From positions 40,920,001 to 40,984,000 of the forward strand of contig CM075101.1 in assembly GCA_037576195.1 (NCBI GenBank): a DNA stretch of 64,000 bases, in the 5' to 3' direction. How positions within the stretch are numbered: position 1 is the first letter of the stretch; each line of letters begins with the position of its first letter. Shown piece by piece: positions 13,341 through 26,800 of this stretch. The notes beneath the pieces were generated by a model, which was given only the letters and a program-made list of their open reading frames with translations, did not search any database and was not told the DNA's origin. This stretch comes from Phytoseiulus persimilis. Lineage: Eukaryota; Arthropoda; Arachnida; Mesostigmata; Phytoseiidae. The position numbers and the translations under genes were made by a program.

Positions 13341-16300
13341 CTCTGAAACATCAAGCTCACCCCTCAGGCCCCTCCTCCAGCTAATACTCAGGGTAATAGA
13401 AATATTGCGCATCCTTGGTCTGTCGCTTATATTGCCGAAATTTCCACTATGCGGGGGGCAAGGGGCCTTACTTTCAGGGTATGTCTCTTTATGAGGCGAA
13501 CACCTTATAGAGAAGAACGCCATATTATCCGCAAGAATTTCGATGTCCGGTGACGCCACAGCTTCGTAGCTCTACAGCCATACTGTATGTATATGTCAAA
13601 CCAGCGCCCCGCGCTTCCAGAACCTGACCCTGTACGCGTTCTACGAATCGGGCCGCATGGAAATTCAGAACGAGGAATGGCATTCCCTCGCTGCATCGAG
13701 TTGTATCATCGTTCTGGGATGGAATGTCGAGATCTGACGTCAGTTGGCTCTGCGCACTGCGAGAAGTTGATCTTTCCCGCTCATACCATTCTCGCCGAAC
13801 TGCACATTGATCGCAAATTGTAGACCATGAACCACGGCATACGAGGGGACTGATGCTGGATAGTTTTTCCTTCATCTCGTGTCGGACGGAACATACAGTG
13901 ACGTCATTGTTCATTAGGAACAGCTGCTGACTAAACCGAGACTTCGAAGCGTACCCGGAGTTTCTCGGGCTCCCCGCTCCACAGGAAGTGATGAAAACTG
14001 GCACACTGCCCTGTTTATCGATTCGGAGCTGAGAGTGCGGAAGAGACCTCTCTGTCGCTCTTCCTCCGTCTGAAGCAACGCAACATCATCACTCGAATGA
14101 AATCACAGATCAGAGGTCCCGAAGAGCAAGCATCGACTGAGCCGCATCCGTGGCGGGAATCAGCGACGTTTCGATTGCTCACCTTCCAAAGAGATTGAGA
14201 ACAGGCGAACTCCACGGAAAGAACCGATCTAGGCTCGGGAATGAGGAAGAGCTTTCAGATTGGCTTCGAATCGACCTCTTCGTTATTTCTAAAAGAGCTC
14301 TTCTCGCCGCTCCGATTCTTTCTAAGAATATTGACCCATTGATGCCCTCCAAGCCTGAGTTTGTCGAGCATTTTGAGTGATATTTCAATTCGGTCGACGC
14401 GAAGTGAGATCGGGCAGGCTCGTGCAACAAAAGATCGTAACCCTTCATCGAGGCCGAGCGGCGCTCTTCGCTCTGACGACAAGTGTTACATCCTTGAGTC
14501 GTTTGGGCACTTACGCGATTGTACACCATCTTTCTCGGCGAATATTTTTCCCAGACAATCTCAGAAGCTTTGATGGTGGAACGCGTAGGCTGTGCGGAGA
14601 CTATCGCATCGATTGAGCCGCTTGCGTGGGGAGACATTAGAACTTTCCGTCGTTTCCTCTCCGCTTTCTGTCGGAAAGCCAATCTTCATGACTCGGATGA
14701 CCGTTCGGCGTTTTCCGAATCATCATCATCGATGGACATGCTGGAAATACTCGCTCCTGGACTAGAATCGTGTGGTACATTGTATACACAACATTTCTCA
14801 GGATCAATGAATGCCTTGGACCACGAAACTATAAACTACCATGAATTCTGTCGAATCATGAATTCCCATTCCCACTTGAGTGATTCCTGTCGAGTTTTCC
14901 AGCAGATTTCCTTCGATTGCTTCATCAACCATAGCTTCTGATCCGTGATTCGCTGGCACCTCAGCAGCCAGCTCTGTTCTTTCGTCTGAATTCGACGTTT
15001 CAGCTCCGGGTCAACGAAACACGTATATTAATGGATTTTCGTGACAGCTTCCAAGCTTGGTTCCTCGGGATGTTAATCTGTGATAGTCTTGTGATGGGCT
15101 TCCCTCCATGTATTGGAAAAGCCAGGAAAAATCCACAGACAAGAGCACTGTCGACTCTATGTCAATAGTATGATGTTTTCCGTGCTCACTGCGAACGATC
15201 GACGTTGTTATCTCACACGATATCAAGAAGCGAGGCGGGAAAGCTCGCCCAGTTGCTTTCACTCTAATCTCTTTTAGTTGTCTTTGCCTCCAGGCGAATC
15301 GGACGAACGGCGCCGAGGTTCGCTCGCTTCTTCGAATTGGATTTCCCCTCAGACTTGACGAAATTGCGAGTTAGATTGCTGTGCAAGGGAAAGTCGGGGA
15401 AGGATAGAGAAAGAAGCGACATGTGCACAACATGCGGCGCAGGAGGAAACGCATAGGATCAGAGAGCGTCGGAGAACGAGCAATGACTCTGCGGTTAATG
15501 CGTTTTTAGATGAGAGCTTGCGACGCTCTTGCTGAAGTCTGCACTTTTCTCAAATACGCCACCGGGAAATTTATCACCGAGCTTTCAGGATCCCGAGTGC
15601 CGTTCATCTCGCGCTTCGAGGGTTAACGAAGCCACGAATGAACCATACCGAACACGCTCCGATCACCAGGTTCGCTCAGATTGCTATCGGGATACTTGAT
15701 TCAGGCTAGCGGGCTCCCCCTCACCACTCGGGTCAGACGGTTCAAAACGGATATTCATCGATCGATCCGGAATCATGTATTGGGTGGAGCCAAAGAGAGT
15801 TGGGGAAGAGGAGGAGAACTTAAGCATGACAGAACGTTCGTTCACACGGGCGCGAGTCTCCGGCGATCGATCAGGTCTTCAGCTCGATTCAGTTCTCCTC
15901 ATCAATCCTCCCCGTCAATCATATCCTGCTAACAATATTTCCAAAGCAGGGATTGAAGTCGAAACGTCAGGCTTGGTCAAGTTTTCTCCTACTTCCCAAA
16001 CGATAAAACAGGCAAGCTGTTGCTAACAACGCGCTGTTCGTTGACCGATGACAAAACTCGTTTGATCCCTCCTCAGCCTGGCTTCAGGTGAAGCCGTTCT
16101 CCCCGCTCGGTTCTCGTCTCGGAGAGGATCAAGATTCTCCCGGAATAGCACCGCTCATTGTATCCCAGGTGCCTGACATTTCCAAAAGGTGACTGTGACC
16201 CTGTCCGGCTCGATGTGGAATCGTTAAGAGCCAGCGCTCCATTTTCCCGCTCACCACATCGAGTCAAACTACGCAGTCTGTGACAACTATTGGTCTCATT

Positions 16301-19300
16301 AACGAGACTCGATTTACGGGAATTGCTAATAAGGCCCACTGCAAACGACGACAACAACTTGATGAATGCACAAACGAAGAAGCTATGGTAGCGACAACAA
16401 GCCGGGCAGCCCACCGATTGTTGACTCGCGATTGAGATCACGGATCCCTCGTGGGTGAGGTCGCGTGAGGTCTTGGAGAAGATCCCGACGCTCCTCGGTT
16501 CGCACGTCATGCAAGTTGCTTCCGCATCACTAAGGGTGGAACTACTCGATGGGTGGAACAGGCCGCGCATCCATCACTCGAAGCCGAGAGCAACGGCGTA
16601 GGTCCCTCTCAGTGCGATTGCGGATTAACCCCCCCCCCCCCCCCCTCACACACACATGCGTAAAGTATGGCCCTAGGGCCATCGTTCCGTTAGTTCTCTC
16701 ATCGCCAGGCATGTTTATCCGGCACTTGCATATTCCAGTACCTTCTCTGCACGAAATCCCAGAGCGCGCGCTTCAGGAATTTCGCGCCGCCGGAAAATCC
16801 TACCAAGAAGTGGCCTTCGTGTGGGTGTCAACGTCCCTCCCTCCGACGATCGCAGCCGGCGCTCGTTTGACGACGGGTTCTCCACTGAACGGACTAAAAG
16901 TGAAGACAGAGTTTCATTGCCTTCGTTTCATGTACAGAAGCGTGAGGATTCGAGTTAAGTGCTACAAGTCTTGCTTGGAGCAAGTCCAATGGACTTCCAA
17001 GACATCGAGGATGTCCTCCAGTACGCGTTCAGGATGACATCGGATCATCAGAAACGGACCGAGTTTTTTCTGCGGAGTCCCCAAGTAGGAGTTGCGGCCG
17101 CATTGAGCTTTCCGAGTCCTGTTCCATTCGGGGAGGATTCTCAACTCGTGTTTTCTTCCGCCTTCCGATTAGCATGCTTCTTTTTGACGACTTCTGTATA
17201 GATTCCTCAAAACCCGTCCCTTCGCCCGAGTCGCAAGCTCCCTCTCTGATTCTGATGCAAAGAGACGCGCTACTGCACGGCGACGGATCTTCGAAGACCC
17301 ATGCTCTCCATGAATTTGAAGTCGGAACTAGCAGCTGAGGTTTGTTTCGAATCTCGAGCTCAGTCGAGTCTGAACCGGGATTCATCCAATCGGAAATGTT
17401 TCGTCGCTCGGATATTGCCTGAGTAGCCATGCCTATGTTTATAGTCATGATCATGGTCACGGATTTTCGTGACCCAGACGCCGGAGTACCCGGCAATGGA
17501 GAGGAACGGACATTGTCGTGATCGAATGCGTGATCACCACCATGCCTGAGCGTGTGGAAAAACAGCTTAGTATTTCAAAGCTTGGCCGCGAGGAATGAGA
17601 GAATACGAGTGACTGCGAAGAATCTTCAAGTTTGATTCTTGCAGCCCGCTGATATCTCGATTCGGAAAATGTGACTTCCGGTATTATCTGTCCGGAGAAG
17701 ATCTGTCCGCACAGCCGGGGAACACTGAGTGAGAGCAGGCTTTCTCCAAGTGTCTTTTTGAACGACGCCCGAGTGGCAACGGGACTGCAACAAAATGAGT
17801 ATGAAACGGTACCGTACTTCGGAGCCGTAGTTTTGCACGGCATTCTTCTGCGAGGAAGTAGTTTGCGATAAAGAGAAAATTGCAAAGAACATTTTTTAGA
17901 CCTCATCGAGTTACAAAACAGCATACTCCCGGGGAGGGGAAAGATCGTAGTGAGAAGCGGTACTCCGGTCCGGCCTTTTCTGTTTGTTTTTCTCTCCGAA
18001 TTTTCATCTCGTTAGGAAATCATTCGGAATGGAGGCTCGATGCAACGGCACATGTTACAGCGACGGTATTCAGCGTGCTAGTTTGATTCTCAGTTGAACG
18101 GGTGCGGTGTTTTTATCGCCCGCCATTTGTCTTCGAATCGTTCCTTGACAATCGCTTCCTGATGCGGAAATCAATCAGATTGCCACTTGAATCCACGATC
18201 AGTCGAGCGTCATGTCGATTGATGCGTTTCAATGTTCTAACCGCTTAGTTATTCGAAGTTGCGGAATTCCCAACTCTCAATGTATCAGCTCTTCCTGAAC
18301 TGTGCGCTCGAGCCCGCTTAACTCTTTTTGACAAAAGCGCCATTGTTGTCATTGTGGTAGTCGCCGTCGTCGTCCACGTACTCTTCGTCATCTTCGATCT
18401 CGTCGCCGACGCATCAAAGGACATTGATCGGCGATTCTTCACTCGCGGCGTTGGAAACTCGCTCTGTCGGCGAAAGTCGTTTCCGGAGCCGTTTACGCCG
18501 CTCAGACCCGGACCCGCTCCTCTCCGCCTGCGATTTCCGGCGAACTGAGCCCGTGCCCGCATTCAACCCACCAGCACTGCGGGTTCGCTTTGAACAACGG
18601 GAGGCTGCCAGGTTGCGGAACAAGGAACTTGATGAAAATGTCACCGAGGTCACAGAGGCACGCATAAGGGCCGGGAAACGGTGCGATTCGCGCATCGCAA
18701 ACCCGCAGGCTCCCGGGGCTAGCCTCAGAAGCTCGGGAGACGGATGCTAACTAGGTAAGCATGAACTCTGAGATCAGCGGGATTCATCCTCCATCCGTGC
18801 AAAAGTCGGTCTCTCGGGTCGGAAGGCTCGCGTTGTGACACAATATGACGTCAACTCAGCGACTCACTCACAACGCAACTCTGTTCCAAGTGGCGCTCCG
18901 TTCAGTCGTTTGTTAATTCACAGGGAATATCAGGAGAACTTTCCGTCCCGAACTCGACATCCCTGCGTTGTTCCTCTTAGGTCTATGCCGCCGAGTCCTA
19001 ATTATGCGAGCGAGTCCTCCGGTTTCTTCTCCGATTGCCGTTTCTTTGATCTTCCTGGGTTCTGAAGAGCTGAATCGAAGCCTTTAACCTCACCGGAGGT
19101 TGGGCTCATCAGTTGTCAGAGGGTTGACAAGTTTGGAAGAGCAGAAAATATCTCCTGACACCGTCTTCCAATTCGTAGTGGAGCATATCAAATACTTACC
19201 ATAATACCTGTGCCTCACTAACCCCTAGTCAGCATCGGCGGAAACCCACCGACCTTCGTGACTTTTTCAAAGTTCTGTTTGGTCTCGCTAGCCTCACGGA

Positions 19301-20180
19301 TATTTATCCGGAGTCGGTCGATCTCTGAATCAATGCGTTCCAGGCTCGACTGAATCTGAGTTCTACAATAAGCTGGAATCTGAATCGGAGTTCGTCCAGG
19401 GATCCCACCACTCATGTCCGGCATGCCAAGGATTCTTATCACCCGGAATCGCGAATTCTGCGTTGGAGCCAGCCTCAGGCAACGACCCAATCGTACGATG
19501 TACAGCCGAGTCCGACTTGCACCGTTTGATTCGGGGAGTGTGAATAGTCCTCAATAGCGAACGTTGAAACCTCCTCACCGTCTGGGTTCTGCGTAGCTCT
19601 GTCTCCGAAACGCGTGCTCACAGCGGTTTCTCTCTGGATCGTTAGGTCAAGGTTGATGTTGGCGACCAGACGCGAAACTACGGCTCACGGTACGCAACGT
19701 ACGTGATGGCATCTTCAAGTCGGGAATTTCCGAGCCCAATTCTGTTTCGTCCGCCACCTCGTCAGTCCTACGGTTCCTTTTGGAAATTGACCGACGTAGG
19801 ATTCTAAGGCGGTCGTTTTGTTTCTTTGTCAGAGTGAATTTGGTGTAAATGGCGGATTCGAAACCTTATTTTTTCGAGGTCTCCTCAGGGAGGATCAGTG
19901 AAAACAGAGCCAGTCACGAACCAGAAAACCGATCTCATCCCCACGGCAATCGGCAAGCGTTCGTATCAAAAATTCCCTTGGTGAGGGGTCCATTAAGAAA
20001 CCGAGGGCGGGAAACTGACGGCAACTCGATATCCGGATAACTCAAGGCCATACATCAGAAATTGCATCCAAGCCAGATACTTTTAATCTGGATACCCAAC
20101 TCATGTGGGAGCTACGAGGAAACGATATCGGTCAAGTGGCAGGGATCGTGAAAAGGGGTGGATACTAGGGGTCGCAAAGA
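13341..20180. other. No recognisable gene
   Basis: Both strands were read without finding a known domain or a convincing chain of exons. Open frames up to 167 codons (14179-14682, minus) overlap others in every frame. The only definite structure is the C17 plus CA microsatellite near 16.63 kb. Confidence 0.6.
16629..16656. repeat. C17 homopolymer followed by (CA)5
   Basis: Seventeen consecutive C residues at 16629-16645 are followed by T and then five CA units. This is a simple low-complexity tract that is likely to vary in length. Confidence 0.95.
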
Positions 20181-20189
20181 AAATGCCAA

Positions 20190-20890
20190 GCGGAACCGCG
20201 GTTACCTCCGGTTCCTGGGGGCTACCCGCGAGTAGCCGCTGCGAGCCCGCGGTCCCTGGCGGTTACCCGCGCGTACCCGTCAGTCCGGTGTCTACCCGAT
20301 GGTCTACGAACTCATCTCTGACGCCATCATCCATGAAGCGATCACAAAATCTTCTCTTTAATCGCTCATATGAGTCTCATGAAATCGGTCGTGCCTATGG
20401 GGAAGCACACAGCACAAAACTCGAGAGAGTCGTGCTCCCTCTTCATCTAGGTCCCTCGCTCTTTTACAGATTCATTGTTCCAGATATTATTGGTTGGTTC
20501 GTGACCACTGTGGCTCCGCCGCTGTCTCCCACGTACGGCGTGCAATGTTCTCACGTTCACATCCACAACTTCTCGCTGGTTTCGGCAAGGTGTCTTCGTT
20601 TGATTGGAATCGACTGGAGCGCGATTCATACCAATACGCTCTTTCACAAGCGCCAATTCCGTCGCTCCACATCTTCTGGAAGCTGCTGGAGACTGAGCTG
20701 CTAGACAAGGGGGCTTAGGTCTATAATACTGAGAACAAGCAGTCAGTTGCCGAGCTCCCTAAAAGACAGGAAGCTGAAAACCGCGATCCGCGGTCGCGGG
20801 TACCCGCTGGTTGCGGGTATTGCCCGCGTTCTCGAGGGAGGTCCGCGACCCGCGTGTCTTACCCGCGTCCAAGGGAGACGCCGCGGTTAC
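20190..20890. repeat. Paired GC-rich clusters of ACCCGCG/CGCGGGT motifs
   Basis: At 20190-20300 and again at 20780-20890 the sequence is dense in TACCCGCG, CCGCGGT and GCGGGTA in both orientations, including GCGGGTACCCGC at about 20796. The left cluster is preceded by AGGGGTCGCAAAGAAA (from about 20168), which resembles the ends of some hAT/Ac-like elements. The two clusters could be sub-terminal regions of one old 700-bp element. I could not find a matching right terminus, so only the repeats are certain. Confidence 0.45.
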
Positions 20891-23800
20891 GCTTGGCGTT
20901 CCTCGCTGCGATCCTCAGTGGATACGATCGCTGGACATTCCTCGAGGCGTCAAGATAACTTCTATCGGTTTTCCGGCTCGTGATAAGCTCTCTTCAGCGA
21001 GTCAAGCGCGACCGTAGCGAGTCCACATCGATAACGTTTGGCGTTCTCCTGATCTTCTTTCAGGAGGACCTCCAAAAATATAATGGGTCATCTTCGAAAC
21101 TACCCATTATCCGGGATTCCCCCGCATTCACTGCGACGGAGAACCGAAATGACCGACTTGATATCCTGCATCGGCCCCTCCTTCAGAAAGTTCCAAGAAT
21201 CTCTGTCTGTCGAATCAGCTGGCCGAGAGCCACGAGGTGGCATACCCCGGATGAATTTCTTAGGGAGTGCCTCAAACGTCAAAGTCCGCGAAGTCAGGAC
21301 CTGGTGTGATGAGATGTGGATTCAACTAATCGATTTTCACGCGCGACTTCATCCTCGAGCCGGGCAAGCGGCAATCTAATCGGTCAGACGCGTCACCTGG
21401 ATCGTTTGATCACTTGAAGTTCGATACCTCTCGTTATCGTTGACACTGAGCCAAGTCGTTGACTTGTTCTGTCTGTGAGTCGAGATCCCTTTGTTCGGCT
21501 GGCCCCGAACAGATTATTGAAATGCATAAGGAATTTCTACCTGACTTCACGAGAGGGTTCGAGGAGAAGCCTGAGAGAGTTCTCCGATTGACTTCCGCTG
21601 AGACCGGGAATCGACCTTTGATATTCATGAGCCTCCATCGATTCGTCCTGCTCGCGAGCTCCTCGTGTTGTCTGTTCCTGTCTGTTCCTCGTCCCGTGTT
21701 TCATGCCGTCGAGATCGCCTCGCTCAATTGCTCTCACGCTTTTTCATCCGCAGGAGCCCTTGTGTACACGGCGAAGCATCAGCGGACCCTCCGATCTCCC
21801 GATCGGTCGCCGATTGTGGACTAACCACTGATTTGGTTTCCATCGACGCTGGAATGAAGGAAGCGGCTCTGGGATCGTCTTCCTGGTCTTTGAACGTTTT
21901 ATCTACAGCCAGCTCGGATCTCCGTTCATCCAGGGTCAACTCGAGTACGGAGTCGAACAAATGGGAGGATATCGGATGAATCTCATCTCAATCATGGAGC
22001 CCACCCGCCACGGGAATGACGAGGGTGGAGCTATGTTTCGACCGACGGGAACCATTTCGGAGCGGGAACCGAGCTCTCTTTCCCCGTGGCGGGCCGCGGG
22101 CTGAGGCTCGGTGAGTTTCGAATTCAGTTGGAACGGGTCAGAGTGAGTTGACGCATAGTTCGGCGCCGACTTCGAACAGGAAAAAAGATAACGGGAGGTG
22201 AGATCGTTGAATTTGAGTTCTATGATAACCTGCCCGTCGCTCGGGTCGACTCGATGCTTCCTGACGTCGCTACCACGGGCGTTCGCCTCGTCAGCTGCAT
22301 TCTCTGTCCCATCCATCAGATGGCGGGGGAACGCTCACCATTCCGTTCTCGAGGACTTCGCCCGACAAAGCGGGGCACGACAAACGAACCCGGGCGGCCA
22401 GGTGAAACCCTCTCCCGGCTGCACGCAGGGAACAAAATCGTGGGCCTGAATGAAGAGCCAAGGTTGCGCTCACGTCATTTGCGTGCTCCTCCGGGAAACA
22501 TGAAATGTTGGCCGATCATCCGGGGTGAACGGCGGAACGAGCGGTGGAACATCGGGTACTCCACGAGTCAATAAACCATTCGAACCATTCCGCTCATCAA
22601 AATCGAAAACGGCTCGCGTCAAGGTTCGTGAGCGCGTGTAATTTGCTCTGAAGCTAGAGTAATAACTTTTCCACCTGGAACAGCACCGGTTAGGGTCAGG
22701 AGCAGATGAGGAGAGGCTAATTAGTCGGCAGAGGCAAGAAAGGCAATCGATTCTGCCAAGATGAGGTGCTTTTGGAACGAGCTAGATGAGCCCGGCGCCC
22801 ACCAAGCCGCAGAACCTTGACAGCTGTGTCACGGAGCCAGGAGCCGAGTCCAGTCTCGTCGGTTCTGAGTGAGAACAGTTCACGCGAAAACCGAGATGCT
22901 CAGACTAGAGTCAAACTCGGACCACTCAAGGCAATCGTGTGGGAACTTCGAGGCCACGAAAAACGGAAAGTTTGGTCCTTAAGCAGCAAACGGAAGACCC
23001 TGGAGGAACTCGATAGATATTTTCCTAGCAGCCTCAATTGTCTCCAAAGCGGACCAAGAAGGGTGTCAGAGAGGAATGTGGAAGTTTGGTAGAGGAAAGA
23101 ATACCTCGCAGCCGCATAAAGTTCCCTGAAGGGATCTTGGGAAGCGCCCAAGCTCAACGACGAGTCTTTGAGGCGGCTGCAGCTCGCGAATGTATTATGA
23201 GTTCCACCTCCCTCGGACCAACTCCGAACCAATCGGCCTGAACGACAGAGTTCCTCGCGTCCGGAACATGCGACGCGTCATTGATCGAGATAGGATGCTA
23301 CATCGGGATTCGTAACGAAGACGATGGCACCAAGTTGGGAGGACGCACCCGGATGATTCCAGGTCTCTCTCTCAGAGAGCATGAGTCCACGCTATTCTCG
23401 ACACACCATCTCCGCCCAATTTCTGCGATTCAATAACATCCAACCACTGATTCTTCCCAGATTGTATGGCACAGCGCTTCACTTGGATAATAGCTCCGAC
23501 GAATCAACGCGCAGTTTCACTCTCCAGAAGGAACATTACGGTGTGAAAGATGAATAAAGGTGTGTCAGGGCCGGGGGCAAGTCCTATGTACCATTAGCGT
23601 GACCGGGAAGAGAGGAATGCAGCCGGAAGTGGACCGCCCCGGGCGGCACGCATGATAGGGCTGCATTTCGCGTTCTGCAGCACCGTTTCCTTCTGTTTTT
23701 GTGATCCCGTTCGGCGCCGGGTACGGTCGGTGAGGCGGCGCTCGCCAGAATCCTCAGAGTTGCGCCCCGAGCGGCGCCTTGCTGTCTGCTGTGGAGCGTT

Positions 23801-26800
23801 ATTCGCTCCGTCATCAACATGACGGTGCGAACTTTCCACGAGAACCTCCGCTATTGAGTTGGAGGGCTTCTGATCTCGGGATTAGGATTGACCAACAACA
23901 GCTTGACCCATGAGTTCTCGAATAGTTCCAGTAGCAGAATCTTAGGAGAGCTCGCCGACCTTCATGTACATGGATCCCGTTAAGGATGTCTCGGAAAGGA
24001 CTGATTGTAGAGCTTCTTATTTTCGGAAAAAGAATCGGGTGCGGACCGATGTCTCGAAGAACTTCGTTGCACTTTCCCAACGAAGGATCTCCGGTTTCCC
24101 GAAGATTGCGACTCGCTTCTCGCAGCAATCCTTCATTGACTCATTTATCCATCGATTCAATGATTCTCGCAGCCGCCTGGCGCTTTGAGCCCAACGCTTC
24201 GATCTTTTGGCTGTAGAAGAGCGGACAGCCTCTCAAGGGCCATAATGGTTCCGAGCTGCAGGGAGAGGCCGGAGGCTATATGAAAGTAAAAACTGCGAAC
24301 ATTTCCGCCTCCAGATGTCGGCCAGAACTAGCCACTCGTGTATCTCAAACATTAGGGGAATGAAGTTAACTTCCGAAGCTGTTTTTGTGTCGAGTGCTCT
24401 CGAACTCTGAGGCGTCGATGGCCCAATGCATTTCCAGGGCAAAGCCTTTCGAGCGAAAACTGTCTGGCTTGCCGCTGCACGATTGAGGGAAATTCCTATT
24501 TTTAGCAACGACTCAAAACCCGTAGACCGCGAGGATCGCGGGAAAAACTCGTGGACCAATTCGAGAGAAGAATGGCTGTGAGAGATTTGCATATTATTCA
24601 AGTGGAGCCAGATTCCGCTTATGCGCACAACCGACCAACGGAGAACTCGACGGGCGATTGTTTCTCTGCTCCTTCGGTTCCATCCGAGGTCATGGATCGA
24701 GTTCTCAAGCGTCTCACAATATCACGCTCCCTGTGGAAAGGGTACATTCCTCGGGTATGATATCCATCTCATGCCATGAACGCTCAGTAATTGATAGCTG
24801 CGTCGAGAGCAGTTCAGGAACTTTGCGTTGGATCTCAGTGATTGGGCCCGACAAAGGGGTGCGATGGAACGTTTTCACGTCGACGGATATCGCGAAAGAT
24901 CGCTCCTCCTTAATTATTCCTCGCATCACAAATGTCATGGAAACGGCCTGCATCTGGTGTGATAACAGCTTGAGAACTTGAATCCGCCCCGACAGGAGAG
25001 GATCTCCTTTTCCCGCCCCTCTGACGAGATTCTCGGAAGGCTCCCTCCGCAGGACGCAAGTGTTTTGGGAGCCGGGAGATGTCTGAGGACAACTCCCGGC
25101 GATGAAGTTTCATCGCGGGAACTCAAATCTCTATTCAAGCCGAGGGGTGGGGGATGAAGAAACTATTTTCGGGTGCTTGGCTTCGTCTTTCACGGCTTCC
25201 TTCCCCTGTTGCTGGGTTCGCAAGTTTTAAGAAGTTGAGGACGGGCTCTCGGCTCGGTGAGCTTTCGGAAGGAGTTCCGCTCGAGAATGCTTTCGGATTC
25301 CCGAGTCGGAATTCCAAGCGTCTCCAACTTTGAAAAACTGGGCTCGTCTTAAAAATAGACACAAGCTCGTTTCGTGTGCAGAATTGATGATCAGCTATTC
25401 GAGACAACGACAGTTGAACCATTCGAGACTTTCATTTATTTCGAAGTCGATTTATTTTCCCCCTGGTCTGCAGATCTCCCCGATGAGAACCCGCCCAAAC
25501 ATCAACGTCACCTGCCTCCGAAGGAAAGTCGAGCTCCGCGAACTCGAGTAGCCAAACATTCAAGGCCGGCGATCACTGTGTTCGAATCTTCTGCGCCACG
25601 AGGAGAAAGCGGATCCGCAGGAGTATCCATAACCACGCTGAATATGGATCTCTCTCTCTGTCGACGGAAAGTATCCGTAACGTCTAATCACTCCAGCTTA
25701 ACTTCATAACTCTCATCAAGTAAATCCTTTTGACACCGGTTCCAAAGCTGGAGTCGAGCACGTGAGTCCAAAACTCCCGCCGCTTTCGAAGATCGGTCAA
25801 TTTTCGGCGTCGGAGCGCATCCTCTGTGGAACGATACCCCGTGTTTTTTTTTCTTCATGTCCGACTGCTTTCCTATAGTATCCTCGCTGGAACGCAGGAG
25901 AAGCAAGAGAATTGGTTCGGTCTAAAAAGGAAAACAGACAACAATCGAATGGACTGGTATCCAAGGTCGCTGCCCCGTGTCCGAAAGGAGATTCTGGCAC
26001 TATGGGTTCGTGCGAAGTTCTGGTTGATTCCTCTGTGTGCTTGAACGACGAAACCTGCCTTCGATTCGAAGATCATCACTGCAGGTGTTTTCGGCTCCTC
26101 GACGGAAGAATGCGAGATCGGATCGGGTAGGAAGAGGGGATTTGTTGATTTACACCGCTATATCCGAGGAGGGCCCGCGTGGTTCCAACGACCTCGTGCC
26201 GATCGAGCTCGTGTCCTCGAAATCCCGGTCTGTTGCCGTGGCCTCGTTCAGCCGTTGGATAAAAGCTCGGAGGTGCTCAGATTGCACGTCTCAGATTAGT
26301 GTATGGCTTCTACAACGCTCCTCATGGCACCCACGGGCGTTTCTTAGAGTGGAGAACAATCGGTTTTCCAGTGCACGTTGCTTTACACCGGCGCACCTCT
26401 CCCGGCTTGACCAGCGTCTGTGTTTGGGTTCTTTCCGATGTCGATGCGCGCTTCGGAGTCCGCCGGAAACTCTGACCCGAGAATGGATGAAGGCCGACTC
26501 GAAACAACGGCTGTCGAGCGTTCTGAGACTTGCATCCGTCCCAACGTCGATTCGTTCCCAGCCCATCCTGCAGCTGTCTGGAGGGGCCACTTCAACGTCG
26601 CTTGCGAACGAAGCTTGAGCCGTGCGAGCCGAAGATGCCCGAATCGTGGGACGAAGGTTTCCGGATTACGTCACTCCTACTCGCGGATGTCCCGCGCTCG
26701 TCGGATAGATCGAGGGAGAGCGTCGAAACAAAGGATAGGGGGGCGTTTCCGATAGGCGTAAGAAAGGTACTCTATCCACCGGAGTGACAACAACCCGCCG

